A DNA stretch of 64,000 nucleotides from Indolivaga capnocytophagoides DSM 22835 (GCF_000426485.1 NZ_AUFL01000005.1:248001-312000); one strand, 5' to 3'; numbered from the stretch's first letter, positions 8,628 to 16,841 are shown. Translations and numbers: made by a program. The notes: generated by a model not told the origin, from the sequence alone.

Positions 8628-9273
8628 AGTGTTTTTTTGCTCGTTTTTCCAATTCGTCACGAAGCACCGATGCGAGTTCATAGTCTTCATGTTCAATGGC
8701 ATCATCAAGCATCGACTGTAGCTCTTCCTGATTAAGTAAAGCATACGAATCGGTATAATTGGCTGTTGTATCACCTGCCGTAAACATATCTTTGGATGCC
8801 GCTTCTTCGTCTCCTTCTGTGAAAACAACAGCTAAATCCCTCATGATTTCATCAGTTGTGTATATCTTCGACTTACTTCGCAGAGCGATACCTATAGCAT
8901 CTGATGTTCTGGATTCTACTGTTACAGTCTTGTCTCCCTGTTTAAAATACAGTTGGGAATAAAATACTCCGTTTTCGTATTTATAGATAAGAACTTCCTC
9001 AAGTTTAATATCGAAACTGTTCATAAAAGAGTAAAACAGGTCGTGAGTCAACGGACGGGGAGGTTCGGTATTTTGCAGTTTAAAGGCAATAGATTGTGCT
9101 TCGGGTGTACCGACAACAATCATCAGACGGCGCACACCTCCTTCTTCTGCCAAAACAAGACCATATGTACCCGATTGTGTTTGATTAAACGAGAAACCTA
9201 AAACTGACAATTTGATCTTTTTATCCTCCACTCTGCTTGACTTTTTTGAACGTTCTTTATCTTCTGAATACAT
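8626..9273 (-). CDS. Bifunctional nuclease (BFN/DUF151) domain protein with UVR motif
   Basis: A 215-residue protein. Residues of about 20-160 form a BFN domain (LSVLGFSFNQTQSGTYGLVLAEE, then PRPLTHDLFYSFM and TSDAIGIALRSKSKIYT). The C-terminal 35 residues (ELQSMLDDAIEHEDYELASVLRDELEKR) are a UvrB/UvrC-type helical hairpin. This BFN + UVR architecture is common in Bacteroidota. The plant homologue was named for nuclease activity, but the bacterial role is unproven. A charged N-terminal extension (SEDKERSKKSSRVEDKK) precedes the domain, so a start slightly inside is possible. rsmE is downstream. Confidence 0.88.
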   Translation of the reverse strand: MYSEDKERSKKSSRVEDKKIKLSVLGFSFNQTQSGTYGLVLAEEGGVRRLMIVVGTPEAQSIAFKLQNTEPPRPLTHDLFYSFMNSFDIKLEEVLIYKYENGVFYSQLYFKQGDKTVTVESRTSDAIGIALRSKSKIYTTDEIMRDLAVVFTEGDEEAASKDMFTAGDTTANYTDSYALLNQEELQSMLDDAIEHEDYELASVLRDELEKRAKKH

Positions 9274-9486
9274 CTAACGACTCTAACCAATTTACTCTTT
9301 TGCAAAAAAACAGCCAATCCTATTTATAAGTTCAATAGCACTATTTAAATGCACCTTATTAATTAATCCGAAATTATAGCTAAGATTTTATCTATGCTAA
9401 AAGAGTTCTTTAAATGGCTGAACTATATTAATAGCTGATTATTGTTAATTGATTTAGAATCAACTACAGAATACTTTCTGTTATTT

Positions 9487-9679
9487 AGTAACTGTTTAAA
9501 TTTACCAAACGATGTATCACAATTACGATTCATTTCTTTTTCGTTTATTTTTAGGCTCTTTTTGCCTGAATTTTTATCTTTTCTCAACTCAAACAGCCCG
9601 CTGTTATCGTATCGAAAAAAATAAAAATCGTTCCAAAAATATCTCTAAAATCCAAACGAGCTAAATTTAAACAGTTACT
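9487..9679. mobile_element. Possible MITE-like element with 18-bp terminal inverted repeats
   Basis: The left end 9487-9504 reads AGTAACTGTTTAAATTTA and the right end 9662-9679 is its exact reverse complement. The 157 bp between have no open reading frame. Short non-coding DNA with perfect terminal repeats is the structure of a miniature inverted-repeat transposable element. I see no convincing target-site duplication, and no transposase lies in the window. It could also be a long regulatory hairpin. The outer 10-mer AGTAACTGTT or close variants recur near 14313, 40010 and 61090. Confidence 0.45.
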
Positions 9680-9781
9680 TAATTATTCAAAAATAAGTAT
9701 TTTTACTGTGTCAATAAAGCTTTGAGCTATTTTTTAGCAACTTTTCGTAAAGAAAGTCAAATCTTCAAAAGAATAAAGAAT

Positions 9782-9789
9782 TATCTTTG
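9782..9789 (+). promoter_or_regulatory. Candidate -7 box for gtrA-like gene
   Basis: TATCTTTG, matching TAnnTTTG, lies 54 bp upstream of the ATG at 9843. No good -33 box is visible. Confidence 0.4.
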
Positions 9790-9842
9790 CCGACTCAAGG
9801 TCCCCGTACCTAAATATGCTTAGTATTACATAAAAACAAATA

Positions 9843-10274
9843 ATGAAGCAATCGTACAAGGAATTTCTTAAATACGGAATAGTCGGCGTTATTGGTCTTG
9901 GAGTCGAATGGCTCAGTTTTTTCTTTTTCCGCGACTATCTGGGCATTAACTACATAGTATCTCACATATTAAGCTGTGTGCTTGCAATCATTAATAACTT
10001 TTTTCTGAATAGTTATTTTACATTCAATGCCACCGACAAAATATTCAAAAGAGGTCTCTCTTTTTTCGGTATAGCAGGAGTCGGCATTGTTGTAAGTACA
10101 ATACTTCTGCCAATATTGGTCAGAATATATAACATCGGGCTTGAACAAACCGACCTGATAGAAATTAGTCAAAAAACAGTTCAAAGTACTGCTAAACTGT
10201 CTTGTACTGCAATAGTTGCCTTTTTGCAATTCTTCTTTAACAAGTATTATACATTCAAAAAGAAAGATCAATAA
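9843..10274 (+). CDS. GtrA family membrane protein
   Basis: A 143-residue protein with four predicted membrane segments, starting KEFLKYGIVGVIGLGVEW and ending FFFNKYYTFKK. The pattern KYxxVGxxG at the N-terminus, NNFFLNSYFTF in the middle and FNKYYTF at the end is typical of the GtrA family (PF04138), which includes putative flippases of lipid-linked sugars in O-antigen glucosylation and teichoic or arabinan pathways. No gtrB-type glycosyltransferase is adjacent; coaBC follows 115 bp downstream. Substrate unknown. Confidence 0.88.
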   Translation: MKQSYKEFLKYGIVGVIGLGVEWLSFFFFRDYLGINYIVSHILSCVLAIINNFFLNSYFTFNATDKIFKRGLSFFGIAGVGIVVSTILLPILVRIYNIGLEQTDLIEISQKTVQSTAKLSCTAIVAFLQFFFNKYYTFKKKDQ

Positions 10275-10296
10275 GTTAGGTATCAATCCTTTTTGC

Positions 10297-10304
10297 TAAT
10301 TTTG
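10297..10304 (+). promoter_or_regulatory. Candidate -7 box for coaBC
   Basis: TAATTTTG matches TAnnTTTG in the gap before coaBC, 85 bp upstream of its ATG. The -33 position is not convincing. Confidence 0.35.
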
Positions 10305-10389
10305 CTTGTAAGACAATATCCACGATACAATAAGGAAGATTATATTGTCTTATATTCATATTGATTCTAAAAAAACTCAAACATAAACC

Positions 10390-11589
10390 ATGACTTTCAA
10401 AGGTAAACATATAGTTTTAGGCATCACCGGAAGCATTGCTGCTTACAAAGCGGCATCTTTAGCCAGATTATTTGTCAAAGAAGGCGCAGAAGTACAGATT
10501 ATAATGACACCTGCCGGAAAAGAGTTCATTACCCCTGTTACCCTTTCGGCATTAACAGGAAAGCCTGTTATCAGCGAATTCTTCGGAGCTAATGACGGAA
10601 CATGGCACAGTCATGTTGATCTGGGTTTATGGTCTGACTTTATGCTAATAGCACCCGCTACAGCTTCAACCTTAGGTAAAATGGCTAACGGGATAGCAGA
10701 CAATATGCTTATCACAACTTATATGTCAATGAAAGCTCCGGTATTCATTGCTCCGGCAATGGACTTGGATATGTTTGCACACCCTTCTACTAAACGTAAT
10801 TTGTCTCTTCTCGAATCATGCGGAAATCATATTATAGAACCGGCATCCGGCGAATTGGCAAGTCATCTGATTGGAAAAGGACGGATGGAAGAACCCGAAA
10901 AAATTGTAGAATATATAAGGAATTACTTTTCGAAAAAGGAAAGTCTTTCAAAAAAAAAAATACTGATAACGGCAGGTCCGACCTATGAAAAGCTCGACCC
11001 TGTAAGGTTTATCGGAAACTATTCTTCGGGAAAAATGGGATTCTCTCTTGCCGAAGAATGTGCGGAAAGAGGTGCTGAAGTTATCCTTATCGCAGGCCCT
11101 GTATCTTTAAAGACCATTCACCCGAATATTAAACGTATTGATGTTGAATCGGCCGACCAAATGTATCAGGCTGCATTAAGTGAATTTTCCGATTGTGACA
11201 CCGCTATCCTTTGCGCAGCCGTAGCAGATTACAGGCCTAAAGAACAAGCGGGTACTAAGATTAAACGAACCGACGATGAGGGAATAACCCTCGAACTGGT
11301 TGCCAATAAAGATATAGCGGCGGCTCTGGGTAAACAGAAAAAAAACTCTCAAACTCTTATCGGATTTGCTCTCGAAACAAATAACGAAGAGCAAAATGCC
11401 CTAAGAAAGATTGAAAAGAAAAATCTGGATTATATCGTACTAAATTCTCTGCAGGATAAAGGAGCCGGATTTCAGCATGACACCAATAAGATTGCTATAA
11501 TTGATAAAAACGGCAATCGAAAAGACTTTGTTCTAAAGGACAAAAGAAGTGTAGCAAGGGATATACTTGACGAAACGATAGATAAGTAA
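10390..11589 (+). CDS. coaBC: Bifunctional phosphopantothenoylcysteine decarboxylase / phosphopantothenate--cysteine ligase
   Basis: A 399-residue fusion with the usual CoaC-CoaB order. The flavin-binding CoaC half (about 1-180) shows GSIAAYKAA, the active-site His in WHSHVDL, PATASTLGKMANGIADN and the substrate clamp PAMDLDMF. The CoaB half (about 190-395) shows ITAGPTYEKLDPVRFIGNYSSGKMG and AAVADYRP. Together they ligate cysteine to 4'-phosphopantothenate (CTP-dependent in most bacteria) and decarboxylate the product, two steps of coenzyme A synthesis in the cytosol. An M23 peptidase follows 82 bp downstream. Confidence 0.96.
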   Translation: MTFKGKHIVLGITGSIAAYKAASLARLFVKEGAEVQIIMTPAGKEFITPVTLSALTGKPVISEFFGANDGTWHSHVDLGLWSDFMLIAPATASTLGKMANGIADNMLITTYMSMKAPVFIAPAMDLDMFAHPSTKRNLSLLESCGNHIIEPASGELASHLIGKGRMEEPEKIVEYIRNYFSKKESLSKKKILITAGPTYEKLDPVRFIGNYSSGKMGFSLAEECAERGAEVILIAGPVSLKTIHPNIKRIDVESADQMYQAALSEFSDCDTAILCAAVADYRPKEQAGTKIKRTDDEGITLELVANKDIAAALGKQKKNSQTLIGFALETNNEEQNALRKIEKKNLDYIVLNSLQDKGAGFQHDTNKIAIIDKNGNRKDFVLKDKRSVARDILDETIDK

Positions 11590-11592
11590 ATG

Positions 11593-11618
11593 TAAGTAAG
11601 TCTCTTTTCTCTTACTTA
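11593..11618 (+). terminator. Weak hairpin after coaBC
   Basis: TAAGTAAG and CTTACTTA form an 8-bp stem with a 10-nt T-rich loop just after the coaBC stop. No U-tract follows, so termination would be weak. Confidence 0.35.
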
Positions 11619-11628
11619 TAATAACTCT

Positions 11629-11654
11629 GTATAATCCGATTTAGAAGATTATAC
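11629..11654 (+). promoter_or_regulatory. Inverted repeat just upstream of M23 peptidase start
   Basis: GTATAATC (11629-11636) and GATTATAC (11647-11654) are perfect inverted repeats with a 10-nt spacer, ending 17 bp before the ATG at 11672. It could be an operator or a 5' UTR hairpin controlling translation. Confidence 0.35.
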
Positions 11655-11671
11655 ACAAAAACTATTTTATA

Positions 11672-13372
11672 ATGAACAGACTAGCAACGACACTCATTAT
11701 ATCTTTATTCAGTTTAAGTTCTTTTGCTCAAGACTATGGCAGCCCGCTGGGCATACCGTTATTATTGAGTGCCAATTGCGGAGAACTCAGAAACAATCAT
11801 TTTCACTCTGGAATTGATATAAAAACCCAAGGAGTTGAAGGAAAAGAAGTATATTCTGTTTCCGACGGATTCGTATCCAGAGTTTCGGTTTCTCCGTCCG
11901 GATACGGGCTGGCTTTATATATCGACCACCCTAACGGACAAACATCAGTGTACGGGCACCTCAGTAAATTCAACCAACAGATAAGCGACTTTGTAAAGAC
12001 CCAGCAATATTCGCAGGAAAGCTACAGGGTTGATCTGAAACTGAAATCGAACCAGATAAAAGTCAAAAAAGGAGACCTGATTGCTTATTCAGGCAATACA
12101 GGAGGATCAGGAGGACCCCATCTTCATTTCGAAATACGAGATACAAAATCTGAACAGATATTAGATCCCCTTCCTTACTTTAAGAATATGATAGGGGACG
12201 AAGTATCTCCCGAAGTCAGGGGAATAGCGGCATATCCTGTTCCGGGACGAGGGGTTATCAACGGTTCTTACCTTCCGCTTCGCCAGTCCGTCTCGAAATT
12301 AAAGAGCGGAGAATACACCAGTCTGCGAGATACAATCGAGGCATGGGGTTATATCGGACTAGGTATAAAGGCATATGACAGAATGAGTTCTACAGCAAAC
12401 ATCTATGGAGTTAAGTCCATCAGCATGAAAGTAGATAATACGGAAGCTTTCTCTTACGATATTATACGATTTCCATTTGACCAAACCCGTATGATTAATA
12501 CATTTACGGACTTTGCCGATTGGAGACTCAACAAATCATTTTACATGTATTCATTCATCGAGCCGGGAAATGCTTTGCCATTCTACAAATCGAAGAATAG
12601 CGGTTATCTCAATATCAATGAAGAACGTCCTTATAATATCGAATATACCTTACAGGATGTATATGGAAATACAACATCGTATACATTCTCTATAATGGGC
12701 AAAAAGCAAGATATTCCCCGCCCATCGGGATGTTCGTTGGTTATGGTATGGGATCAGGACAATAAATATATAAGTGATGCCTTTTCACTGCTTGTAAATA
12801 AGGGTAATCTATATAACGATGTCTGTTTCACGTTGTCTCAAAGCAGTTCCGACAGTTATTTCTCGGATATCTTCACTGTCAATCAATCGCCCGTACCATT
12901 ACATAAATCAGGAGAAGTTAGGATCAAACTAACATCCGATCCACTAAGTAATAAAAATCAATATGGAATAGTACAATTGATAGGAAACCGAAGATCATGG
13001 ATCGGCGGGAAATATTACAATGGTACTGTTTCGGGAAATATACGGGAATTTGGTATGCGGCTGACAGTCTCGTCCGATACACAATCCCCTACTATCGCTC
13101 CGGTAATTGCTAAAACTTCAAAGAAAAGGAAGAGTACTCCTCAACCAATTAATTCGATTAAGCTCCGTATCACAGACAACCTTAGTGGAGTTACATCTGT
13201 CAGAGGAACTATAGACGGTAAGTTTGCGTTATTTGAGAACGACATTAAGTCTCCTGTTTATACTTATACCTTCGATCCTGACAGATTATCCAAAGGCTCA
13301 CACACTTTAACGGTTGTGGCAACTGATGCCTGTGGAAATTCGACAGAATACACAAGTGAGTTCACATATTGA
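11672..13372 (+). CDS. M23 family metallopeptidase, exported
   Basis: A 566-residue protein with an N-terminal signal peptide (about residues 1-19, ending SSFAQ). The LytM/M23 zinc site is complete: His45 and Asp49 in HFHSGIDIK, and the HxH of GPHLHFEIRD near residue 150. The long C-terminal part is beta-rich with two Ig-like or Big-like stretches (LRITDNLSGVTSVRGTIDG near residue 510). M23 enzymes cut peptide cross-links in peptidoglycan, so a periplasmic role in wall remodelling is likely. It is convergent with the LysR gene and preceded by coaBC. Confidence 0.9.
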   Translation: MNRLATTLIISLFSLSSFAQDYGSPLGIPLLLSANCGELRNNHFHSGIDIKTQGVEGKEVYSVSDGFVSRVSVSPSGYGLALYIDHPNGQTSVYGHLSKFNQQISDFVKTQQYSQESYRVDLKLKSNQIKVKKGDLIAYSGNTGGSGGPHLHFEIRDTKSEQILDPLPYFKNMIGDEVSPEVRGIAAYPVPGRGVINGSYLPLRQSVSKLKSGEYTSLRDTIEAWGYIGLGIKAYDRMSSTANIYGVKSISMKVDNTEAFSYDIIRFPFDQTRMINTFTDFADWRLNKSFYMYSFIEPGNALPFYKSKNSGYLNINEERPYNIEYTLQDVYGNTTSYTFSIMGKKQDIPRPSGCSLVMVWDQDNKYISDAFSLLVNKGNLYNDVCFTLSQSSSDSYFSDIFTVNQSPVPLHKSGEVRIKLTSDPLSNKNQYGIVQLIGNRRSWIGGKYYNGTVSGNIREFGMRLTVSSDTQSPTIAPVIAKTSKKRKSTPQPINSIKLRITDNLSGVTSVRGTIDGKFALFENDIKSPVYTYTFDPDRLSKGSHTLTVVATDACGNSTEYTSEFTY

Positions 13373-13382
13373 GTAAAAGCTT

Positions 13383-14300
13383 TTACATAATATCAAGATA
13401 CTCTTCCATACTTTGTTTTATAAAACCTCGAACCTCATTAACAAGATGGGGCTCTAGCTTTTCCTGATTATATCCTAGATAAAGGCTGTTTGTAGTGGGG
13501 ACAATTCCTTTCCAGACTACTTTAACCTGTTTATTCTTCAGAGCCTCTCCACCTATCAGATCGGAAGATACGGCAAAACCTCCACTTGTAGCAACTGCGC
13601 GTAAAATGGAGATATTGTCAGGTATAGCAGCACTCAACTTCAGAATGGGGCGTTTCAAAAAATTACTCCTCCAAAATCGTCTCACTAAAGGGAGGTTAGT
13701 ATCATAAGCATACCAGATTTGTTTCCTCAACCATCTTTCAGCTTTAGCAAGGTCATTTTCGGCAATATACAGATCAATTTCTGTTGTATCGAATGCAGGA
13801 TTACAAACAATCATAAAAGATTCTGAATATAAATATTCATATGTGAGATTATCTTGGGTCTTATCCTGTTTTGTTATAAATGCAATATCCAATTCTCCGC
13901 TTCTTAGCTTCGCTATCAGGTCTGTAGCTAAACCATACTCTACTATAAGATGTGATTTTACAAGATGCATATTTTTCGACAGATAAGAATAAAACACTTC
14001 TGAGGGTACTCCCAATCTGATAGTCGGTTCTTTACGGATACTTGATTTTTTGAATTCAACCTCTACACGCTCCAGATTATCGATAGACTCTACGATCTGT
14101 GTATATAAGAGTTTTCCGTATTCGGTCGGAACCATTTTCCGTGGAAGCCGGATAAAAAGAGCATGACCAATATAACTCTCTAAAGAAGAAAGTTGTACAC
14201 TTGCATTCGGTTGAGAAATCATTAATTCGGCTGATGCTTTTGTTAATGTACCATGCTGATATATTGCTTTAAACGTCCGATACCATTCCAGATTGACCAT
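13383..14300 (-). CDS. LysR family transcriptional regulator
   Basis: A 305-residue regulator. Residues 1-60 form the winged helix-turn-helix (LEWYRTFKAIYQHGTLTKASAELMISQPNASVQLSSLE) and the rest is a LysR-type co-inducer domain. It is divergently arranged with the YceI / dioxygenase / pirin genes across a 214-bp gap that contains clustered inverted repeats, the usual layout for a LysR protein that controls its divergent neighbours and itself. The inducer is unknown; the cluster contents suggest a phenolic, quinone or redox signal. It overlaps the palindrome GTAAAAGCTTTTAC at its 3' end. Confidence 0.92.
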   Translation of the reverse strand: MVNLEWYRTFKAIYQHGTLTKASAELMISQPNASVQLSSLESYIGHALFIRLPRKMVPTEYGKLLYTQIVESIDNLERVEVEFKKSSIRKEPTIRLGVPSEVFYSYLSKNMHLVKSHLIVEYGLATDLIAKLRSGELDIAFITKQDKTQDNLTYEYLYSESFMIVCNPAFDTTEIDLYIAENDLAKAERWLRKQIWYAYDTNLPLVRRFWRSNFLKRPILKLSAAIPDNISILRAVATSGGFAVSSDLIGGEALKNKQVKVVWKGIVPTTNSLYLGYNQEKLEPHLVNEVRGFIKQSMEEYLDIM

Positions 14301-14413
14301 AAGCTTATATTAAGTAACTGTAAATATTTATGTTGCATTTTTCAGGCAGAATTAATAGACACAATCAAACTCCGAAAAGCCACAATAAAGCCTGAAATAT
14401 TAGCACAGAGTGC

Positions 14414-14470
14414 AAATCTATAAATTTTTGAATAGATTTCTATAAAAACATCTATTTTGATAATAGATTT
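14414..14470. promoter_or_regulatory. Candidate LysR operator: clustered inverted repeats
   Basis: AAATCTAT (14414-14421) and ATAGATTT (14432-14439) form a perfect 8-bp inverted repeat. TCTATT (14451-14456) and AATAGATTT (14462-14470) repeat the same half-site. The last half-sites overlap the -33 box of the YceI promoter, a typical place for LysR-type activator contact. LysR binding is inferred from position. Confidence 0.6.
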
Positions 14471-14486
14471 CAGCACCTTACCTTTG
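14456..14486 (+). promoter_or_regulatory. Promoter of the YceI gene
   Basis: TTTG at 14456-14459 and TACCTTTG at 14479-14486 with a 19-bp spacer fit the Bacteroidota -33/-7 consensus almost perfectly. The start codon is 29 bp further on. This is the best promoter in the window. Confidence 0.75.
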
Positions 14487-14514
14487 TATCAAGAAAATTA
14501 AAACATAGACAATT

Positions 14515-15168
14515 ATGAAAACTTATTTATTTGCATTATCAGTTTTATTATTTGCTGTTTCTTGCGGCAACAATCCTAAGAATAAAATAGAAGGAACAGA
14601 TTCTCAAGCTGTAGCAACAGGAGAAGGTGAAAAACTAATAGTTGATACTCAGGCTTCATCCATTAAATGGGTAGGTTCAAAACCCGGAGGAGACCATCAC
14701 GGAACTATCGGTATTAAAGAAGGTAGTCTGGCTATTAATGGAGAAAATGTTGCTTCAGGAGCATTCGTTATAGACATGAACGCTATCAAAGATGAAGATC
14801 TTACAGATGCAAAAATGAATGATATGCTTGTAAACCACCTTAAGAGTGCCGACTTTTTCGATGTAGCCACATATCCTGAAAGCAGTTTTGCTATAACTAA
14901 AGTAGAAGCTGTTGCCGGAAATGATTCGATTACCCATACAATAAGCGGAAATCTGAAAATGAAAGATGTAGATAAGAACATTACATTCGGTGCTAAGATT
15001 ACTAAAGAAGGAGATGTATACAAAGCAGTAACTGTTCCGTTCACTATTGATCGTACCCAATGGAACGTAAAATACGGATCAAAGAGTTTATTTGCTGAAT
15101 TGAAGGATAATATAGTAAACGATAATATCGAATTACAAATAACTATTGTTGCTAAAGCCACAAAATAA
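14515..15168 (+). CDS. YceI family lipoprotein
   Basis: A 217-residue protein with a lipoprotein signal peptide (lipobox AVSC, Cys17), a short linker, then a YceI lipocalin-like beta-barrel (SSIKWVGSKPGGDHHGTIGIKEG, MLVNHLKSADFFDVATYPESSF, FTIDRTQWNVKYGS). YceI proteins bind amphiphilic or isoprenoid molecules in the periplasm and are often induced by alkali or redox stress. It is first in a row of three genes divergent from a LysR regulator, but a strong terminator follows it, so the downstream dioxygenase may be read-through or separately transcribed. Confidence 0.92.
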   Translation: MKTYLFALSVLLFAVSCGNNPKNKIEGTDSQAVATGEGEKLIVDTQASSIKWVGSKPGGDHHGTIGIKEGSLAINGENVASGAFVIDMNAIKDEDLTDAKMNDMLVNHLKSADFFDVATYPESSFAITKVEAVAGNDSITHTISGNLKMKDVDKNITFGAKITKEGDVYKAVTVPFTIDRTQWNVKYGSKSLFAELKDNIVNDNIELQITIVAKATK

Positions 15169-15207
15169 GGTTAGGACTAAGAGTAAGAAGGTTGAATAGA
15201 GTGTCTG

Positions 15208-15245
15208 ACGGCTTTGGCAATACAAATAGTCAAAGCCGTTTTTAT
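15208..15245 (+). terminator. Intrinsic terminator after YceI gene
   Basis: ACGGCTTTG (15208-15216) pairs with CAAAGCCGT (15231-15239), a perfect 9-bp stem, followed by a run of T. Confidence 0.8.
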
Positions 15246-15252
15246 ATCAAAG

Positions 15253-15261
15253 AAAGGAGGT
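15253..15261 (+). promoter_or_regulatory. Perfect Shine-Dalgarno before the dioxygenase gene
   Basis: AAAGGAGGT ends 4 bp before the ATG at 15266. Such strong sites are rare in Bacteroidota and are not seen before most other genes in this window. Confidence 0.7.
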
Positions 15262-15265
15262 TTAT

Positions 15266-16099
15266 ATGAACCTGAAAGATTTACATAAGCAATTATTGTA
15301 CCTCGAAGATACCCCATTGATGCCTGTTATCTTTGTTGGACATGGTACACCAATGAATGCTATCGAAGACAATGAGTTCTCTTACAAATGGCATGAACTG
15401 GGAGCTTCGATCCCTTATCCGCAAGCTATACTCTGTGTATCGGCTCACTGGGAAACACGAGGTACATATATCACTGCCATGCAAAGCCCGAAGACAATAC
15501 ATGACTTCTACGGATTTCCCCGAGAACTATTCGCTCAACAATATCCGGCTAAAGGTTTACCGGAACTTGCCAGCGATTTAGCCAATAACAGCTTACCGTT
15601 TTCAATCGAAACAGATTATGAGTGGGGCCTGGATCATGGAAGCTGGAGTGTGCTTAAACACTTCTATCCTAAAGCAGAAATACCCGTATTGCAGTTAAGT
15701 ATCGATTATACCAAGCCGTTGAGCTATCATGTTGAATTGGCTAAAGAACTGAACTTCCTGCGCAGAAAGGGGGTGCTAATAGTCGGGAGCGGTAATATGA
15801 TACATAACCTGCGTATGGTAACGCCTAAAAACGGAGACTTCAATATTGAATACGGATACGATTGGGCAATAGAACTAAACGAAAAATTTAAGTCCCGGAT
15901 TTATGATCGGGATATTAACTCGCTGACAAATTACAAGTCGTTAGATAGTGCCGTTAATTTGGCAATACCATCATTGGAACATTACATTCCCCTATTGTAC
16001 ACTTTAGCATTACAAGACAAGGACGATCAGATAACTGTATTCAATGATAAAATTGTCGCAGGATCGCTATCAATGACATCAATCATAATTGGACAATAA
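15266..16099 (+). CDS. ygiD: Class III extradiol ring-cleavage dioxygenase (YgiD/DODA-like)
   Basis: A 277-residue member of the LigB-type family. Candidate metal ligands appear in VGHGTPMNA (His26), VSAHWETRG and DHGSWSVL, with GSGNMIHNL near residue 175. E. coli YgiD and plant DODA cleave L-DOPA at the 4,5 position to give betalamic-type products, and the domain architecture and length match YgiD. The physiological catechol in Bacteroidota is not known. It is followed 25 bp later by a pirin gene and is probably co-transcribed with it; both have consensus ribosome-binding sites. Confidence 0.88.
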   Translation: MNLKDLHKQLLYLEDTPLMPVIFVGHGTPMNAIEDNEFSYKWHELGASIPYPQAILCVSAHWETRGTYITAMQSPKTIHDFYGFPRELFAQQYPAKGLPELASDLANNSLPFSIETDYEWGLDHGSWSVLKHFYPKAEIPVLQLSIDYTKPLSYHVELAKELNFLRRKGVLIVGSGNMIHNLRMVTPKNGDFNIEYGYDWAIELNEKFKSRIYDRDINSLTNYKSLDSAVNLAIPSLEHYIPLLYTLALQDKDDQITVFNDKIVAGSLSMTSIIIGQ

Positions 16100-16111
16100 T
16101 ACATAAACAAC

Positions 16112-16118
16112 AGGAGGT
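16112..16118 (+). promoter_or_regulatory. Perfect Shine-Dalgarno before the pirin gene
   Basis: AGGAGGT ends 6 bp before the ATG at 16125; this is the second strong Shine-Dalgarno in the same cluster. Confidence 0.7.
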
Positions 16119-16124
16119 TATTTT

Positions 16125-16841
16125 ATGAAAACAACTTTATATAGATCAGAAACAAGAGGACATGAGCGACACGGATGGCTCGATGCCCGGCATACTTTCA
16201 GTTTTGCAAACTATTACGATCCCAACCGGATTCATTTCGGAGCACTTAGAGTACTGAATGATGATATCATCGAAGGAGGTAAAGGATTCGGCACTCATGG
16301 ACACGACAATATGGAAATTATAACCATACCTCTCGAAGGCAACCTACACCATCAGGATAGTCTTGGTCATGGCGGAGTTATAAAGACCGGTGATGTACAG
16401 GTTATGAGTGCAGGATCGGGAATCAAACACAGCGAGTATAACGGAGAAAACGAACAGACTCTGAACTTATTCCAGATATGGGTATTCCCAAACAAAAAGA
16501 ATGTACAACCTCGATACGAGCAGAAAACGCTGGATTTCTGGAATAAGAAGAACAAACTCCACGAGATAGTGACTCCTACCGCAAGCGAGCATGCTTTATG
16601 GATACATCAGGATGCATGGTTCTCGATCGGAGAGTTCGACAACAATAAAGGCGAGTCATATACATTAAAATCAGACAAAAACGGCGTCTTTGTTATGGTA
16701 ATAGAAGGTTCATTCAATGTATCGGGAATAGACCTTAACCGTAGAGACGGATTAGGAATATCCGATGTAGATAAACTTGAGATCAAATCATTATCCGACA
16801 ATGCCCGTATTTTACTCATGGAAGTACCTATGCAAATATAA
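16125..16841 (+). CDS. Pirin family protein (YhhW-like)
   Basis: A 238-residue bicupin. The N-terminal cupin has the pirin signature HGWLDARHTFSFANYYDP, then FGTHGHDNMEI with the metal-binding HxH, and SAGSGIKHSEYN with the remaining ligands. YhhW-type pirins are metal-dependent and some have quercetinase activity; others act as redox-sensitive cofactors. The position directly after a catechol-type extradiol dioxygenase supports a shared role in handling aromatic or quinone compounds. A bidirectional terminator follows. Confidence 0.93.
   Translation: MKTTLYRSETRGHERHGWLDARHTFSFANYYDPNRIHFGALRVLNDDIIEGGKGFGTHGHDNMEIITIPLEGNLHHQDSLGHGGVIKTGDVQVMSAGSGIKHSEYNGENEQTLNLFQIWVFPNKKNVQPRYEQKTLDFWNKKNKLHEIVTPTASEHALWIHQDAWFSIGEFDNNKGESYTLKSDKNGVFVMVIEGSFNVSGIDLNRRDGLGISDVDKLEIKSLSDNARILLMEVPMQI

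Larger units (their letters stand above)
9274..9842. other. 569-bp gene-free region with inverted-repeat-bounded element
   Basis: AT-rich region with stops in all frames; a 60-codon frame at 9442 has no coding character. The centre is occupied by the 193-bp inverted-repeat element described separately, and a -7 box for the GtrA-like gene lies at the right end. Confidence 0.6.

Noticed and set aside
8508-8828. 106-codon frame on the minus strand
   Set aside because: It overlaps the 3' end of the bifunctional-nuclease gene in another frame, has no recognisable protein pattern, and fills a gap explained by a boundary repeat.
9442-9624. 60-codon frame in the 569-bp gap
   Set aside because: It lies within the inverted-repeat element, is Phe/Leu/Ser-rich, and has no ribosome or promoter signal.
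14697-15161. 154-codon frame antisense to the YceI gene
   Set aside because: A mirror of YceI coding, serine-rich and without any domain; the plus strand holds a clear lipoprotein with a promoter and terminator.
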